NCBI GenBank assembly: GCA_009599575.1
Contig: VWND01000073.1
Span: 124,001 to 188,000, forward strand
Source: Blumeriella jaapii
Lineage: Eukaryota > Ascomycota > Leotiomycetes > Helotiales > Drepanopezizaceae
Direction of reading: 5' to 3'
DNA: 64,000 bases
Below, one piece after another: positions 22,747-33,589 of this stretch. The position numbers and the translations under genes were made by a program. The notes beneath the pieces were generated by a model. That model did not search any database, was not told the DNA's origin, and was given only the letters and a program-made list of their open reading frames with translations. Numbering within the stretch: position 1 is the first letter of the stretch; every line of letters begins with the position of its first letter.

Positions 22747-23408
22747 TCAGCCTCTCACCTCCGCCTTCACGGTGCCCAAGCCGTCTCCGTTCTTCTCCAC
22801 GCTCGCCACCTTCCCGTTAGACAACGCCAGCTCCTTCCGGCCCTCGGGCACAGCCGCGAAGACCTTGATCGCGACGAAGTAGCTGCTCACGGCGGCCAGG
22901 GCAACCAGGAGGCCCAGGCTGGCGGTGACGAGGAGGATCGGCAGCAGGACCAGCAGCGCGGCCACGACCCAGAAGAGCACGAAGAGAAGGGCGGTCGTGA
23001 GGGCCAGGAGGAGGGCGCCGGCCCAGAAGAGGACGAAGAGGGCGGCGGAGACGAGCGCCAGCAGGACGACGCCGAGACTGAAGCTGAGGAAGAGGATGAC
23101 GGGGATGCTGGAGAACACCAGCTGGGTGCCGAGGAAGACCTGGGAGCAGGGGCGGGCGATGCGTTAGCGTTCGGGTTCCATTGGAGGTGTGGATTGGGAT
23201 TGGGATTGGGGTTGTGATTGTGGTTGTGATGGGGGTTTCTACGGAGGCGCTGCGGGGGGAAAGCTCTTACGGAAAGGATAGGGTTCGCCTGGACAAAGGC
23301 GAGGATGTTCTGGTAGTACCTTTCCCTGGTCGAGGGGCTGACGACGTAGCTATCGACCAAGCTTTGGGCGCGGCCGAAGAGGCCGGAAGCACGCTGTTGG
23401 ATTGCCAT
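22747..23408 (-). CDS. Promethin / LDAF1-like lipid-droplet assembly protein
   Basis: Two exons, 23408-23271 and 23139-22747, with a 131-nt GT-AG intron, give 176 residues. The N-terminus (QQRASGLFGRAQSLVDSYVVSP) is amphipathic. Roughly residues 38-145 are very hydrophobic and hold four potential hairpin-type membrane segments with small-residue and FWAGALL/FWVVAALL repeats, followed by a short polar tail. This pattern matches the promethin (TMEM159/LDAF1, yeast Ldo16) family, which binds seipin at the endoplasmic reticulum and marks sites of lipid-droplet formation. The assignment rests on topology and the N-terminal motif, not on catalytic residues. The next gene, a fatty-acid elongase, also acts in ER lipid metabolism, but linkage may be chance. 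Confidence 0.72.
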
Positions 23409-24268
23409 TGTGGTTGAGCGTGGAGTTGTCCGTTGCTCGTGGAGTTGAGCGTTGCTTTTTGCGAGAGCGTGAAGGTCTTTTTCTACTGTACTGTATGTAT
23501 GTAGGGCGTGGGGGCTGTCTGTCTTACGCCGCCGGCATTGGGGTGGCGTGTTGTTGAAGGATCGAGCTGCTCTCCAATGACGACATGCACGTGATGGACC
23601 CTACTACCGTACCGTGAAGAAATCCTCTGGAATTCTAGATACGTGTAAATCAAAACTAAACAAAACAGGCCGAAACCCTTGTCACTTAAGGAAGTCCGCA
23701 AGATGTCACCGACAAGGGCGGTTGGTACTGTATGTACAGTACAGTATAGTACAATATGTACAGTAAGGTAGGTTGAAAGTTTAGATTCCATCAGCATGTA
23801 AATAACAAATACCAGCTGATCGACATGTGTTATCGCGACGGTCCTGCAGAGAAACAAGAACAGTGGGTTAGACGACTTGGTCGCCAGGCACTCGTAGCTA
23901 CTTCACAATAAGCACCGTTCTCCATCCACCTAGAAGTCGACATCTCGTCGTCAACAGCCAGCCCAGTTTGATTTCTCGCTTACCACGCGCCAAGGCTTTC
24001 AGGCTCACAACAGGATTCGCTCGACATCCCGTCCAAAGTACCCTCCCTCCCTATCCACAGAACTTCAGACAACAACAGAAGAATTAACCTGGAGATATTT
24101 CATTTCGGAACCTCGTCTAGTCTAACATTTTCTCATCCCGCAACACATTGAACAGAAAATTCTAGGTATTCAGACGCTCACATGCAACGCTTCGTTCAAA
24201 CCAGACCCAGCCGATTGCCTTTCTCATCTCGTTCCTTGCTCTCATTATAGTCGTAGCCCGCACTCGAT
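23409..24268. other. Spacer, no gene seen
   Basis: It holds GTACTGTA at 23486-23500 and a cluster of GTACAGTA motifs at 23727-23765. The 23900-24260 part is probably 3' flank of the elongase gene. Confidence 0.6.
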
Positions 24269-25775
24269 CTAGCGCCTCCCATTCGCTTTTCCGTTGGGCT
24301 TGCCGTTGGGCTTGCCGTTTGGCGTGCCGTTCGCATGACCATTGGCATGGCCGTTCGCCTTTCCGTTAGAAGCATGATGGGAGTTTCCATTCAGCTCCCT
24401 ATCGACACCCTTCAGTGCATCCTGTGCCGCACCCTCCTTAGAATGAAGACTCTTCTGGTCGTTTCGGCGGAGGTAGGACTTGACGAAAAACCGGCCGAAC
24501 AGGAAGGTCAGTGGCGTCAGGTAAAAGATGTTCAGCCAAATGGCAAAAGTCTGGCCGCTGGTATCGATACACGGAACGGTTTGATACTCGGTGCGATATT
24601 GAACGCTGCCTTGGCTACTAGGGGAGGACACAGCGTAAGCGGATGGTGTGGCAGCGTTGACGTTCTCCGCCAGCCCTTCTTCTCCGGCAGCCCGATACAG
24701 AAATTTCATCATCATCTTTCCGAATCCACCCGAGCGTGTGGCAGCAGTCGCCGCCGCGGTCGCGGCTGCGGTGGCGGTCTTCAGCGTGGATTCGATGGGG
24801 ACCTGGACTGGGATCGTATAGGAGACGAAGGAGTGAAGCGCCGCGTAACTAAACCCAACGAGAAACTGGGTGATTTGCATGGTCGTGAGAGAGCGCTTGA
24901 CGGATTGCGGCACGCGGATCGCGAAGGCGGCTAAGGTGTAGTAGGTGTACTAAGAGCGCGTTAGAGAGCTGCCACATCTGCGGGGACGGCTCAAACCGTA
25001 CCATCATAGCGTGAATGGCCGAATTCACAAAGACAAACATCCAAATGGGCGGAGACATGAACCGAATGCCGGCCCACATGCACATCATAGCTCCAGCGTG
25101 GTGGTACTTCTGCAGGGTCGAGCTTCGCTTTCCCTTAGCCAATATGATGGCCGTGTCCAGGACCTCGTAGAACTTGCTCAGGTAGAACAGCCAGCCATAG
25201 AAAGCCAGACCCTCGTTCCAGAGTCTGCCCGCATCCGTCGGATCTGGGGTGCCCGTCTGAGCGAGAGAGACGGCGGGCGAAGGCGCCAGCCATCGCGCCG
25301 TCGTGGCGTTGTAGACGACCCCGTTGCCTAGGCCGCGCGGGCCATGCATCTTGCACAAGCTGTCCACCACGGGCACGAGGGTCTCGGCGGTACCAGCCCA
25401 CGCGGGCAGCGTTCGCTGGAGCGCGCCGAACATTCCGGCAAACGTCCATGCTGAGTACAGGGCCAGAAACAGGTTGTGGGCCACCACGAAGCAGAAGAAG
25501 GGCCGTGTCTGGCTGATGGCCCAGGGCGTGTGGCCCCGGTGCCGGTTCACCTGGTTGAGGACGGTGACGGTGACGGCGTACACGGCGGCGACGGTGACGG
25601 GAACCTGGACCTCGAGCGCCGCATTGAACCACGACGGCGGGATGGAGAAGGGAGGGGCGAAGAGGGTTGCGCCGGCGGCGGGTGGAGGAAGCGTTTGCGG
25701 GTCGTTGCGCGGTGGGAGTTGAAAGAGATGCGAGTTGGGCCAGGCGAAGATGGCTGTTGGCGCCGACGACGACAT
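24269..25775 (-). CDS. ELO-family fatty acid elongase (3-ketoacyl-CoA synthase)
   Basis: Two exons, 25775-25002 and 24949-24269, with a 52-nt GT-AG intron, encode 484 residues. ELO proteins are multi-pass ER enzymes that condense malonyl-CoA with acyl-CoA. Family blocks seen: NLFLALYSAWTFAG, FYLSKFYEVLDTAIIL, LQKYHHAGAMMCMWAG, and FAIWLNIFYLTPLTFLFGRFF near the end. The usual histidine box HxxHH reads QKYHH here, so the first His is Gln. I believe a Q at this place is shared by a subgroup of fungal ELO proteins, but could not check. The loop around residues 300-320 is an Ala/Thr run. The C-terminal 30 residues repeat Asn-Gly-Lys/His (12-nt DNA repeat at 24276-24360) and end in Arg-Arg. Confidence 0.88.
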
Positions 25776-26559
25776 GGTTGCTCGGCGCTCGAAACAATGC
25801 GTGTGTGTGTGTTGAGAGGAGGAGGAGAGGAGGCTTGCTTTCTCTGAAAGTCAAGCAAGTCGAAGCAAGCTTGTACCGGACAGGACCGGAGAGTACTGCA
25901 CGTAGTAAGGTCGTCAGCGTGGAAAAGAGGAAAAGAGAAGCGCGACAAAGAGAGGAGAGAAGAGGTGGGGAGGTGAGGAGGTGAGGAGGAGGAGGAGGTG
26001 AGGAGGAGGAGGGTGGAATACTGTACCTGCAAACCCAACCACGAGGGGAAAAAAAAAAGTGTTGAATTGTGGTAATCGACCATAACGCCGCCGACCGATA
26101 AGAACCCTGCATAAGCCCCGTCCCGACCTACAGGACGGTACATGCAGTTCAACTGTACTGGAGGTGGCACTTTACGGTAAGACACATTCCGAAGTATATC
26201 TTCATGTCTCGGGTCTCGTCGTGGCGTGGCGTGGCAGACTGCTGGGTTTTCTCTGTCTGTTCTTCACGATGTTCTCGCTTCTGTCCGCTCGGCTTGGCTC
26301 TGCAGCCTTTTGCGTTCGAGGGGCACTGCGTCCTGTACTGTCCTATATTGTAGTGTGTTGTTTTGGTTTGTTCGTATGGTATTGCATGGTATTGTATTGT
26401 CCACACCGTTCTGTACAGACATACCAGCTGGACTTACAGTACTAGCTGGGGTCTCGTCCTCAACAAAAACGTGAGCTGTCGACGGACTGACCGAGGCACG
26501 ATAGATGGTTAGATAACGATATGTGACGGTCCCTTCATCATGTGATCTCCGGTGGGGGG

Positions 26560-26935
26560 GATCTTGTGAATGCTGTTTTGTGAATGCTGTTTTGTGAATG
26601 CTGTTTTGTGAATGCTGTTTTGTAGATACTGTTTTGTAGACACTATTCTGTCGATACTGTTTTGTCAGTACTGTTTTGTAGAATGGCAGGTACAGTACAG
26701 TTCAGCACTGTTTTGTAAATACTGTTCTGTAAATACTGTTCTGTAAATACTGTTCTGTAAATACTGTTCTGTAAATACTGTTCTGTAAATACTGTTCTGT
26801 AAATAATATATATGTATATTGTTCTGTAGATATAATACTATACAGTAATGTTTAGTAAACACTGTTGTGTAAAATAACATATGCAGTACAGTACTGTTCT
26901 GTTGTAGATTCAGTAGATATTGTATGTACTGTGAT
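26560..26935. repeat. Degenerate 14/15-bp minisatellite around CTGTTYTGTA
   Basis: First part: four copies of a 15-bp unit TGTGAATGCTGTTTT (26562-26625), then diverged copies. Second part: about seven copies of the 14-bp unit ACTGTTCTGTAAAT (26707-26804), then AT-rich decay. The two units share the core CTGTTYTGTA, so they appear to be one expanding family. Confidence 0.85.
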
Positions 26936-27003
26936 ACTGTGATACTATGGTACTGTACTGTGGTACTCTACACACTCTACACACTCTAACACCTCTCAGA
27001 CAA

Positions 27004-27140
27004 CATACACACATACACACTTACACACTTACACACTTACACACTTACACACTTACACACTCCACACCCTCCACCCTCCACACCCTCCACACCCTCCACC
27101 CTCCACACCCTCCACACACTCCACACACTCCACACACCCC
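27004..27140. repeat. ACACTT and CACCCTC arrays
   Basis: An 8-bp CACACTTA unit repeated about six times runs into CACCCTCCAC units. The plus strand has almost no G. Confidence 0.8.
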
Positions 27141-27761
27141 CAGCAAACAACCCCTCCCCCCCCTCCCCCCCATCATCCCCGTCATCGACGAAAACTCCAT
27201 CCATCCATCCATCCATCCATCCATCTCCAGCCGAGCCACGAGACAAATGACACGCCACCCACCCACCCACCAACCCAGACGCGTGAGTCCATCCCCTACG
27301 CTCGCTCCCCATCTTCCTTCATCTTCATCTCCTCCCATCCCATGAAGCCCACCCACCACACCCCACCACCCACCACACCACACCACACACCGAGATTCCA
27401 AGCAGCCACACCGAGCACCGAGCACCGAGCACACGAGCCAAGGGACGGACTAGCCAGAGGGTGCGCTTCACGTGTTGTGTTATGCAGCGGGGAGTAGACT
27501 GACTGACGATAAGCGGTGGACCAAGTATGTATGTACAGTACAGGAGTGTGCGGGGAGGACTGTGGGCGCGCCACGTGTTTTGCCCTGGCCTGCCGTAGAA
27601 AGATAGATAGATAGAAAGAGAGAGAGAAAGAAAGATACATGTAGGGGACGGGACGGGACGGGGAGATCTCATCCTCTGGCAGCGCTCGGGGCAGACGCTG
27701 TTGTGGTCCGACCGGCGAGAGCATCTCGGCCCCCTCGTCCCCCTTCATCCCTCTCGTCCTC

Positions 27762-30025
27762 CTACTGCCCCTCGCCCTCCTGCCCCTCGTCCCCGTTGCC
27801 CGGGCCATCTCTTCCGCCCTTGTCGCTTGCCCCTTTCCCGGCCTTCGGGGCCCGCCTCCCCAGGCCCCTCGCCGCCAACTGGCCCGCCGGCTTGTTCGCC
27901 CTGTTGGTCTGATGGTTGTAGGTCGCGTTCCGCGGCAGGGCCTGGGTCTCGACGGTCGCGTTGCCCTGGCGGTACAGGCTCTGGGGCGGGCCCACGGTCA
28001 CGTAGCCCGGGTCGACGAGCTGGGTGCCGGTCGCGATGTCGCGGCCGGCGATGGCTCGCTCGAACATCTCCAGCGTGGCCAGCGGCTGGAAGAAGGGCGC
28101 CATGTGGCCGGCGTCGTACACGCGCACGAAGCTGAAGCTCCCGGCTTGCTTGACCTGGCCGTGCACGACGGCGTCGCTGGTGCTGAGGTCCACGTAGCCG
28201 GCGCGGTCAAAGCCGGCGGCCTCGACGGCTGCGGCCACGACTTCCAAGCCGATCCAGTCGCACCTACGGACCGCCGCGAGTCAAGTCAGCCACGGCGTCT
28301 GCGTCAGGCGGGGGGAGAGAGGGAGGGGGGGGAGAGAGGGAGAGGGAGGGGGGGAGAGAGGGCGAGAGAGGCAGAGAGGGACAGAGGGAGAGAGGGAGAG
28401 AGAGAGAGAGGAAGAGAGAAAGAGAGAGAGGGACACGAACACGTAGTCGGCATCGCCGGCGTAGAGCATCACCGGCACGCCCCGCTGCACCAAGCTCTTC
28501 ATCACGCTGGTCGTCTCGCGGCTGTCGTCGCCCGTCCAGCCGAACACCCGGTTGACGATCATGTTCGACGACGAGAAGTTCTGGTAGGCCCCAATCGCGG
28601 CTTGCACCTCGGGCGTGTTCAAGTAGGCGGCATAGAAGTCCGGCGGAAAGGGACTCGGGTCCACCTGGCGGATGTCGAGCCGGTCTCGGTCGCTGTATTC
28701 CAACAGGATGTTGTGCACCTGGCCCGCGCAGAGGTAGAGCTGGCACCCGTTAGCGACCGACTTCATCCCCGTCGCGAGCGCGTCCGTCACCCACCGACGC
28801 GGCGCAGATGTTGTCGATGCCGCGGGCCTGGCAGTCTTTGATCTGGTCCACGCAGTTCCCCGGCCCGTACAGGTTGTTGTACAGCTCCTGCTCGGTGCCG
28901 GCGTCGTAGGGGAAGTAATCATAGGTGTTCCCGGGCGAGACGCTGCGAGCCTCTCAGTTCTCGGGGTCTCCACGTGTGACGGATCGGGGGGGGGAGAGGG
29001 GGGAGAGATACGTACGTGAAGTTGTAATACGATTGATACTGGACCAGTCCGTCGAACCAGCCGTTCCTAAAGGGGCGTGAGCCGTGACCTGCAACGAGGC
29101 CTCGCTTAGAGCGAGGGCGCCGTGTTGACATACCCAATCTGGACCGAGCTGAGCGGGATCTTGTAGGCGCCGGGAATGTCCTTCGCGTTCTGCGCCAGGA
29201 TGTAGTCGGCGTAGACGGGCAGCCAGTGACCCCCGTAGCTCTGCGCCGCGAGATGGACTTCGTGTTTGGCGTACTGGGGGAAGACGCCCATGAATCCCTG
29301 GAGCGTTTTCCAGAAATTGGGCGCCGCACGTTCCGTCGAGTTGGCCGTCTTGGTCATGTCGGGATGGCTGAACGTGCCGCAGGTGTCGTCGCCGTAGTTG
29401 TCTTTCACGTGTTGCGGGCAGATCGCATCCGGGAGCACCACGACGTCGAGGCTGCCATCGTTAGACCTCGCCGACAGCGGATGGAGACGGAAGCATCCTA
29501 CGTGTCGTTGTTGGTGTAGCCATTCACAATCGGGTCGCTGTAGGAGAATCCCGTCTACGCAGCGTGAGGGCGCGGCACCAGGGCGGGGGGAGCGTCGGGC
29601 GGGGGACGTACCTGGGTTGGCTGATCGATGAAAATCATGTTGCTGACGTTGGTCCACGAGTACGGATTGTTGACCACCTGGCCATTGATGTCCACGGTGC
29701 AAGGCCCCAGCTCCTGGAACAGGCCGATCATCGAACTGGTTCCGGGTCCCCCGTTGATCCAGACCGTCAAAGGCGCCTCGGACGGGTCGACATTCCGCGC
29801 CGCGAAGAACCAGAAGAAGATGTGCTGGTCTTTCTCGACATCGACATATCCAGAGTAACTCTTGACATTGGGATCGAGTTCGCAGATACCCGTGGGAACT
29901 TCCTTGTAGCGGACCGTGAGCCCTGTGTAACCCGTGGCAGTCAAGAGATCGGTAGGGGCGGGCACGAATTGCGCCCACGCCACCGAAGCCGCAGAGAGCA
30001 GCAGGCAAGCCGTGGAAGAAAGCAT
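27762..30025 (-). CDS. Secreted serine carboxypeptidase, S10 family (carboxypeptidase S1-like)
   Basis: Seven exons (30025-29612, 29554-29502, 29451-29134, 29066-29016, 28942-28795, 28739-28441, 28263-27762) give 594 residues; all phases agree. A signal peptide ([18 protein letters not shown]) is followed directly by the catalytic domain without the long CPY-type propeptide, as in the fungal carboxypeptidase S1 group. Motifs: [10 protein letters not shown], Ser227 in AAQSYGGHW, Asp424 in YAGDADY and His481 in YDAGHMAPF. The residue before the nucleophile is Gln226, where S10 enzymes normally have Glu. The family trims C-terminal residues from peptides. The tail after residue 560 is basic and Gly-rich. 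The last intron (28440-28264, 177 nt, GTTCGT donor) is swollen by a GA-rich microsatellite, and its exact donor is the least certain boundary. Confidence 0.88.
28305..28437. repeat. GA/GGGAGA microsatellite inside an intron
   Basis: About 130 bp of GGGAGAGAGGGAGG-type repeats lie entirely inside the last intron of the S10 carboxypeptidase gene; on the transcribed strand this is a long CT-rich tract. Confidence 0.85.
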
Positions 30026-30322
30026 GTCAGGTCAAGGAGTGTGTGTGTACGGACTGGCGAGCATCGAGCAAAGACACGAGAGCCGCCGTGGAGAGCGACC
30101 AGGACTTTTATATGTACATACAGTACAGTACAGCCAAACCATGGCAGAGAATTGAGTTTGGTCTCGGGCTTGCTTTTGCTCATCAGCTGGGCTCTTTACT
30201 GCACCGAGAGTTTATGAAAGGACCAAGGATGACTTTTCAATGGAGATGCAGGGTCCTTCAGCCGAGAAAGTTGCTCAAACGCGGACCCGTGAGTTACTGT
30301 AGCATTCATCCGATCTCTCTTA

Positions 30323-30890
30323 CAGTAAGGTGCAAAAAGTCTCTGAGCCCCCCCCCTTGCGGCCAAGATAGTCAATTGCACAGCCAAGGTAGATTTCATG
30401 CCGCGGAGAAAAAATTACTATATTTTAGGCTGAAATATTCATCCATTTCTAGCACATGGTACATGTGCTCCAAAACTTTGAATATTCATTCTTTCGAAAT
30501 CTCTTTTAGAAACAATCATATTTCTTGTAAGGATTGGAAGGCAGGGAAACACTAGTTCAGACAAAAGAGCTCAGATAAGGTTGGGTGGAAAATCAGACTG
30601 ATCTCTGCCTTCTACAGTACATCTCTCGTAGAAGGCGTCTATCAGTACAGAAGGAGGAGGCCAGGCGAATCCCATTTAATGTGCTTCTCCAGCCCCCATC
30701 CCCGACCTCTATTCCTTCGTATCGATCCCTCCAATATATCCCTAATAACTGGTTCCTCAGCAACCATTGCTATAGAGTGTTTTACCTAAATGTCATTTCC
30801 AGCCCCCATAGCACTTGTACTAAGTCTGTCTTGGCTGTGTCAAGTTTACCTTGGCTGCAAGGGGGTGCAGAGACTTTTTGCACCCCACTG
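30323..30890. mobile_element. MITE-like element with about 65-bp terminal inverted repeats
   Basis: The left end starts CAGTAAGGTGCAAAAAGTCT (30323) and the right end, read on the minus strand from 30890, starts CAGTGGGGTGCAAAAAGTCT. The match continues through a C run, TTGCRGCCAAGRTA and ACACAGCCAAG to about 65 bp, with few mismatches. The interior of about 440 bp is AT-rich and has no transposase frame. CAGT ends next to a TA on the left resemble Tc1/mariner-type elements, which insert at TA; the right flank (GTA) does not give a clean TA duplication, so ends or insertion site have mutated. It is best read as a non-autonomous or decayed DNA transposon. The class is inference. Confidence 0.6.
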
Positions 30891-32850
30891 GTATATGATC
30901 TGGACATGTGACGCAATCGTTGCAACGTTGCTCTTTTCCTTTTCATTTCTTATCTTGTCTCTTCTTTTCTATTCTAGTAATCTGATCTTTTGCAAATGAC
31001 TCAGGTTGAACCTCCGCTTCTTCACTTATGAAATCAAAGACCCTTGATTTTCGTTCGGAATTTCGTGCCCCATCGCCAGTTGTGATCGATAGGTTTTATT
31101 TGTACAGTACCAATCAAAACTGGTTTTGGATGTGCAATCTGTCGAACATCACTTGTTCTTCAACGCAAGTCAAACCACATACACGCCGGTATCACATTCG
31201 GAAATCCAAAGTACTTCAGCCCAAAAGGCTCGTCCTCGCTCTCGTGAAGGTGCATCTAAACAAGATTTACACAGCACCCACCTTCGTCGACAACGTTAAA
31301 ATGTCAACAGGGTCGATCACAGGCATCAGACTAAATGAAATGTGGGATATGGTCTGACTGAAAAGCAATTTGCTTCTGAGCCCAACCGGCACCGAAGTCG
31401 TCTGATAGCGTATTCGTTTATCATCGCGAGACGATTGCTTTATTAGAGTTTCGGCCGTTGTACGAAATGTACCTGTGACACCCTTGCAATAGACGTCGCT
31501 CAGACCTCCCCCGCATGTACACAGGTACAGTACTGTAGTAATACAGATACTCCACATGTTGTATACAGTACAGTACAGTACCATACCATTGCTTAGCCGC
31601 CGCCTCTCGGGGTGAGAGAGAGGTCACGACGACGACTTCGCTGGCTAGACACCATCCTTGTACAGTATGTGGTGCCTGGTGCGAACCCTCGGCGTTCTCG
31701 ATGGCAATGGATCTTTTTCTTCTGCGGCGGAGAAGGCTTTCCTGGCATTTGGAAAGGGTCGGGAAAGCTACCTCAGGCAATCGACGCGCGGCGACGTCGA
31801 AGAGACTTTGCGTGCCGGCGATCCGAGCTTTTCCAAGGCGGAAAAGTATTAAGGGTCGACAGGTCGACAATCGGAACGCGGTTTACCCCCCCCCCCCCCC
31901 ACCGATTCGACGGCATCTTTGACGCGAGGATAGGCCACGATGGAACAGAAGCGCTGACGGAAGCAGAAGTACCAACGGAAGCAGAAGTACTGACGGAGGC
32001 ATTTGTCAATAACATCGACGTAGACACACGAGTGTTAAAGAGACAATTCGACACTGTGAGTTCAACGTATCCGAGGGGTTCAAATGTCTTTTCCAAAAAG
32101 CTGTGATACCGCGAAAGCCAAAACCCGAAGTATACGACGCACGTAATGAAAAGACACTTTTTCTCCATCGTGGTCTTCCCTTTGTTAACAAATATAAACT
32201 TCGAGTGCAATCTCCTTTTGCTTAGCCAGCACGACCTTACAGTGTACAGTAGTACAGTATCCTCTACTGCGCGAGAGGTGCGAAGGGCCGGTGACGAGGC
32301 CCTTCCTTTCCTGACTGTGAGGATCAGAGCACTGGGGAGCTACTGTACTGTACTGTACTGTACAAACTGTAAGATCAATCCACGGGGGCCGAATAGACCA
32401 CCAGTCGTGAAAGAAGCAGTCTTCCCACAGTCACTTGGAATCCGAATCAGCAATTACACTGTACAGAAAATAGAGGTTGCCAAGGGGAGGGAGCCTTGTA
32501 CATATATGCTTTACGGACTACGTCTGGACAGTATGGTAGTACAGCACTATAGAAGTGCGCCCCACTGCGGATGGGGAGGCTCCACCAGGAGGCTACTAGA
32601 CGAGAGGTCGCGATGTATGCACTTAAGCGAAGGAAAGGTGCCACAGATAGTCGAGCCGAAAGGCCGAAAGGGCCGAAGGATTACCCTCGGTCCGCGATCG
32701 CAGTACATACTGTACCGGTACGGCAGATGTACAGTGGCTAATGGATACGCATTTTCATTATCAATATCATGCATGCCACGCTTCTTGTGCCCCTCAGACA
32801 AACCTTCAGATGCGAGCGTTTGTTTACCTTGGAAAGCGGGCAGATCAACA

Positions 32851-32898
32851 GTTCACCTTGGCAGCCGGGGGGGTGCAGACACTTTTGACACCTTACAG
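32851..32898. repeat. Additional solitary end related to the 30.3-kb element
   Basis: Same orientation as the right end of the element: CACCTTGGC, a G run, GTGCAGA, then ACTTTTGACACCTTACAG. The final CACCTTACAG also matches the complement of the left end (CACCTTACTG). I could not find a partner end within the block. Confidence 0.5.
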
Positions 32899-33589
32899 TA
32901 CTGTGTGTATGTACAGTACAGTATAGTAAGTACTGTACTGTACTGTACTGTTGTTCTATTAGTTCTGTATTGTACTGTATTGTACTATCGACACAGGATA
33001 GTACTGTACAGTACTGTGCTGTAATTTGTTCAAGGAGCACGTGATCACAAACGCCAAAGCAACAGCTCAGTATGTGTATAGTAGACCACTGTATTCTGTT
33101 GGCCTTGCTCTCTTGACCCAGCCTTGTGCCTCGAATCCAGAATCGGTTTGTAAGTCCAAGTCTGTCAAGAGTAATCCGAGGAAACCGCTATATCAAACCT
33201 CCAAAGATAGCCATGCGGTACAGCCTTTCCTGGAATTCACGTAAGCTGCCAGCGTTAACCTTGTCCTGCCTGTGACGAGAGGAAATGCATGTGCCCCAAG
33301 CCTGAGACGACGAGGCACTTGCACTGAGTCTTGATAGAGCCATTACGGAGTAGGCCGTTGCCAAAACAACAAGACGGAGCCGAGGAAACGCGGCCTCGTA
33401 CACACAGTACAAGAACAGACTTGAAGGGCGACGACCGACCGCTCCAGAGGAGATAGATCACGTCGCCTTTGGATAGATCACGTCGCCTTTGGTTAGCGAC
33501 ACCCCCCCTCGACTCGACGGCACACGCAATCCATCACAAAAGATTCAAGCTCCTCCCCTCTGGCGAAGAGCGCATCGCACGCCGGCGCC

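Larger units (their letters stand above)
25776..27761. other. 2-kb gene-free spacer with decayed minisatellites
   Basis: It includes a GAGGTGAGGAGG tract at 25960-26015, a large 14-15-bp minisatellite (26560-26935), ACACACTT and CACCCTCC arrays (27004-27140), a CCAT run (27197-27225) and GTACAGTA at 27532-27543. Open frames translate repeats only. Confidence 0.75.
30026..33589. other. 3.6-kb AT-rich, gene-free block
   Basis: Composition drops clearly toward A/T compared with the flanking genes. The block contains an inverted-repeat element (30323-30890), a related single end near 32850-32898, a C15 run at 31887-31901, a short 18-bp triplication around 31960-32000 (GACGGAAGCAGAAGTAC), and a dense (GTACA)n/(GTACT)n zone at 32705-33025. 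Open frames of 60-290 codons here show no protein-like conservation that I can recognise. Confidence 0.65.

Noticed and set aside
31612..32106. 164-codon plus-strand frame with a TEAEV repeat
   Set aside because: Composition is unlike the real exons, it contains a C15-derived Pro run, has no recognisable domain, and lies in the AT-rich desert.
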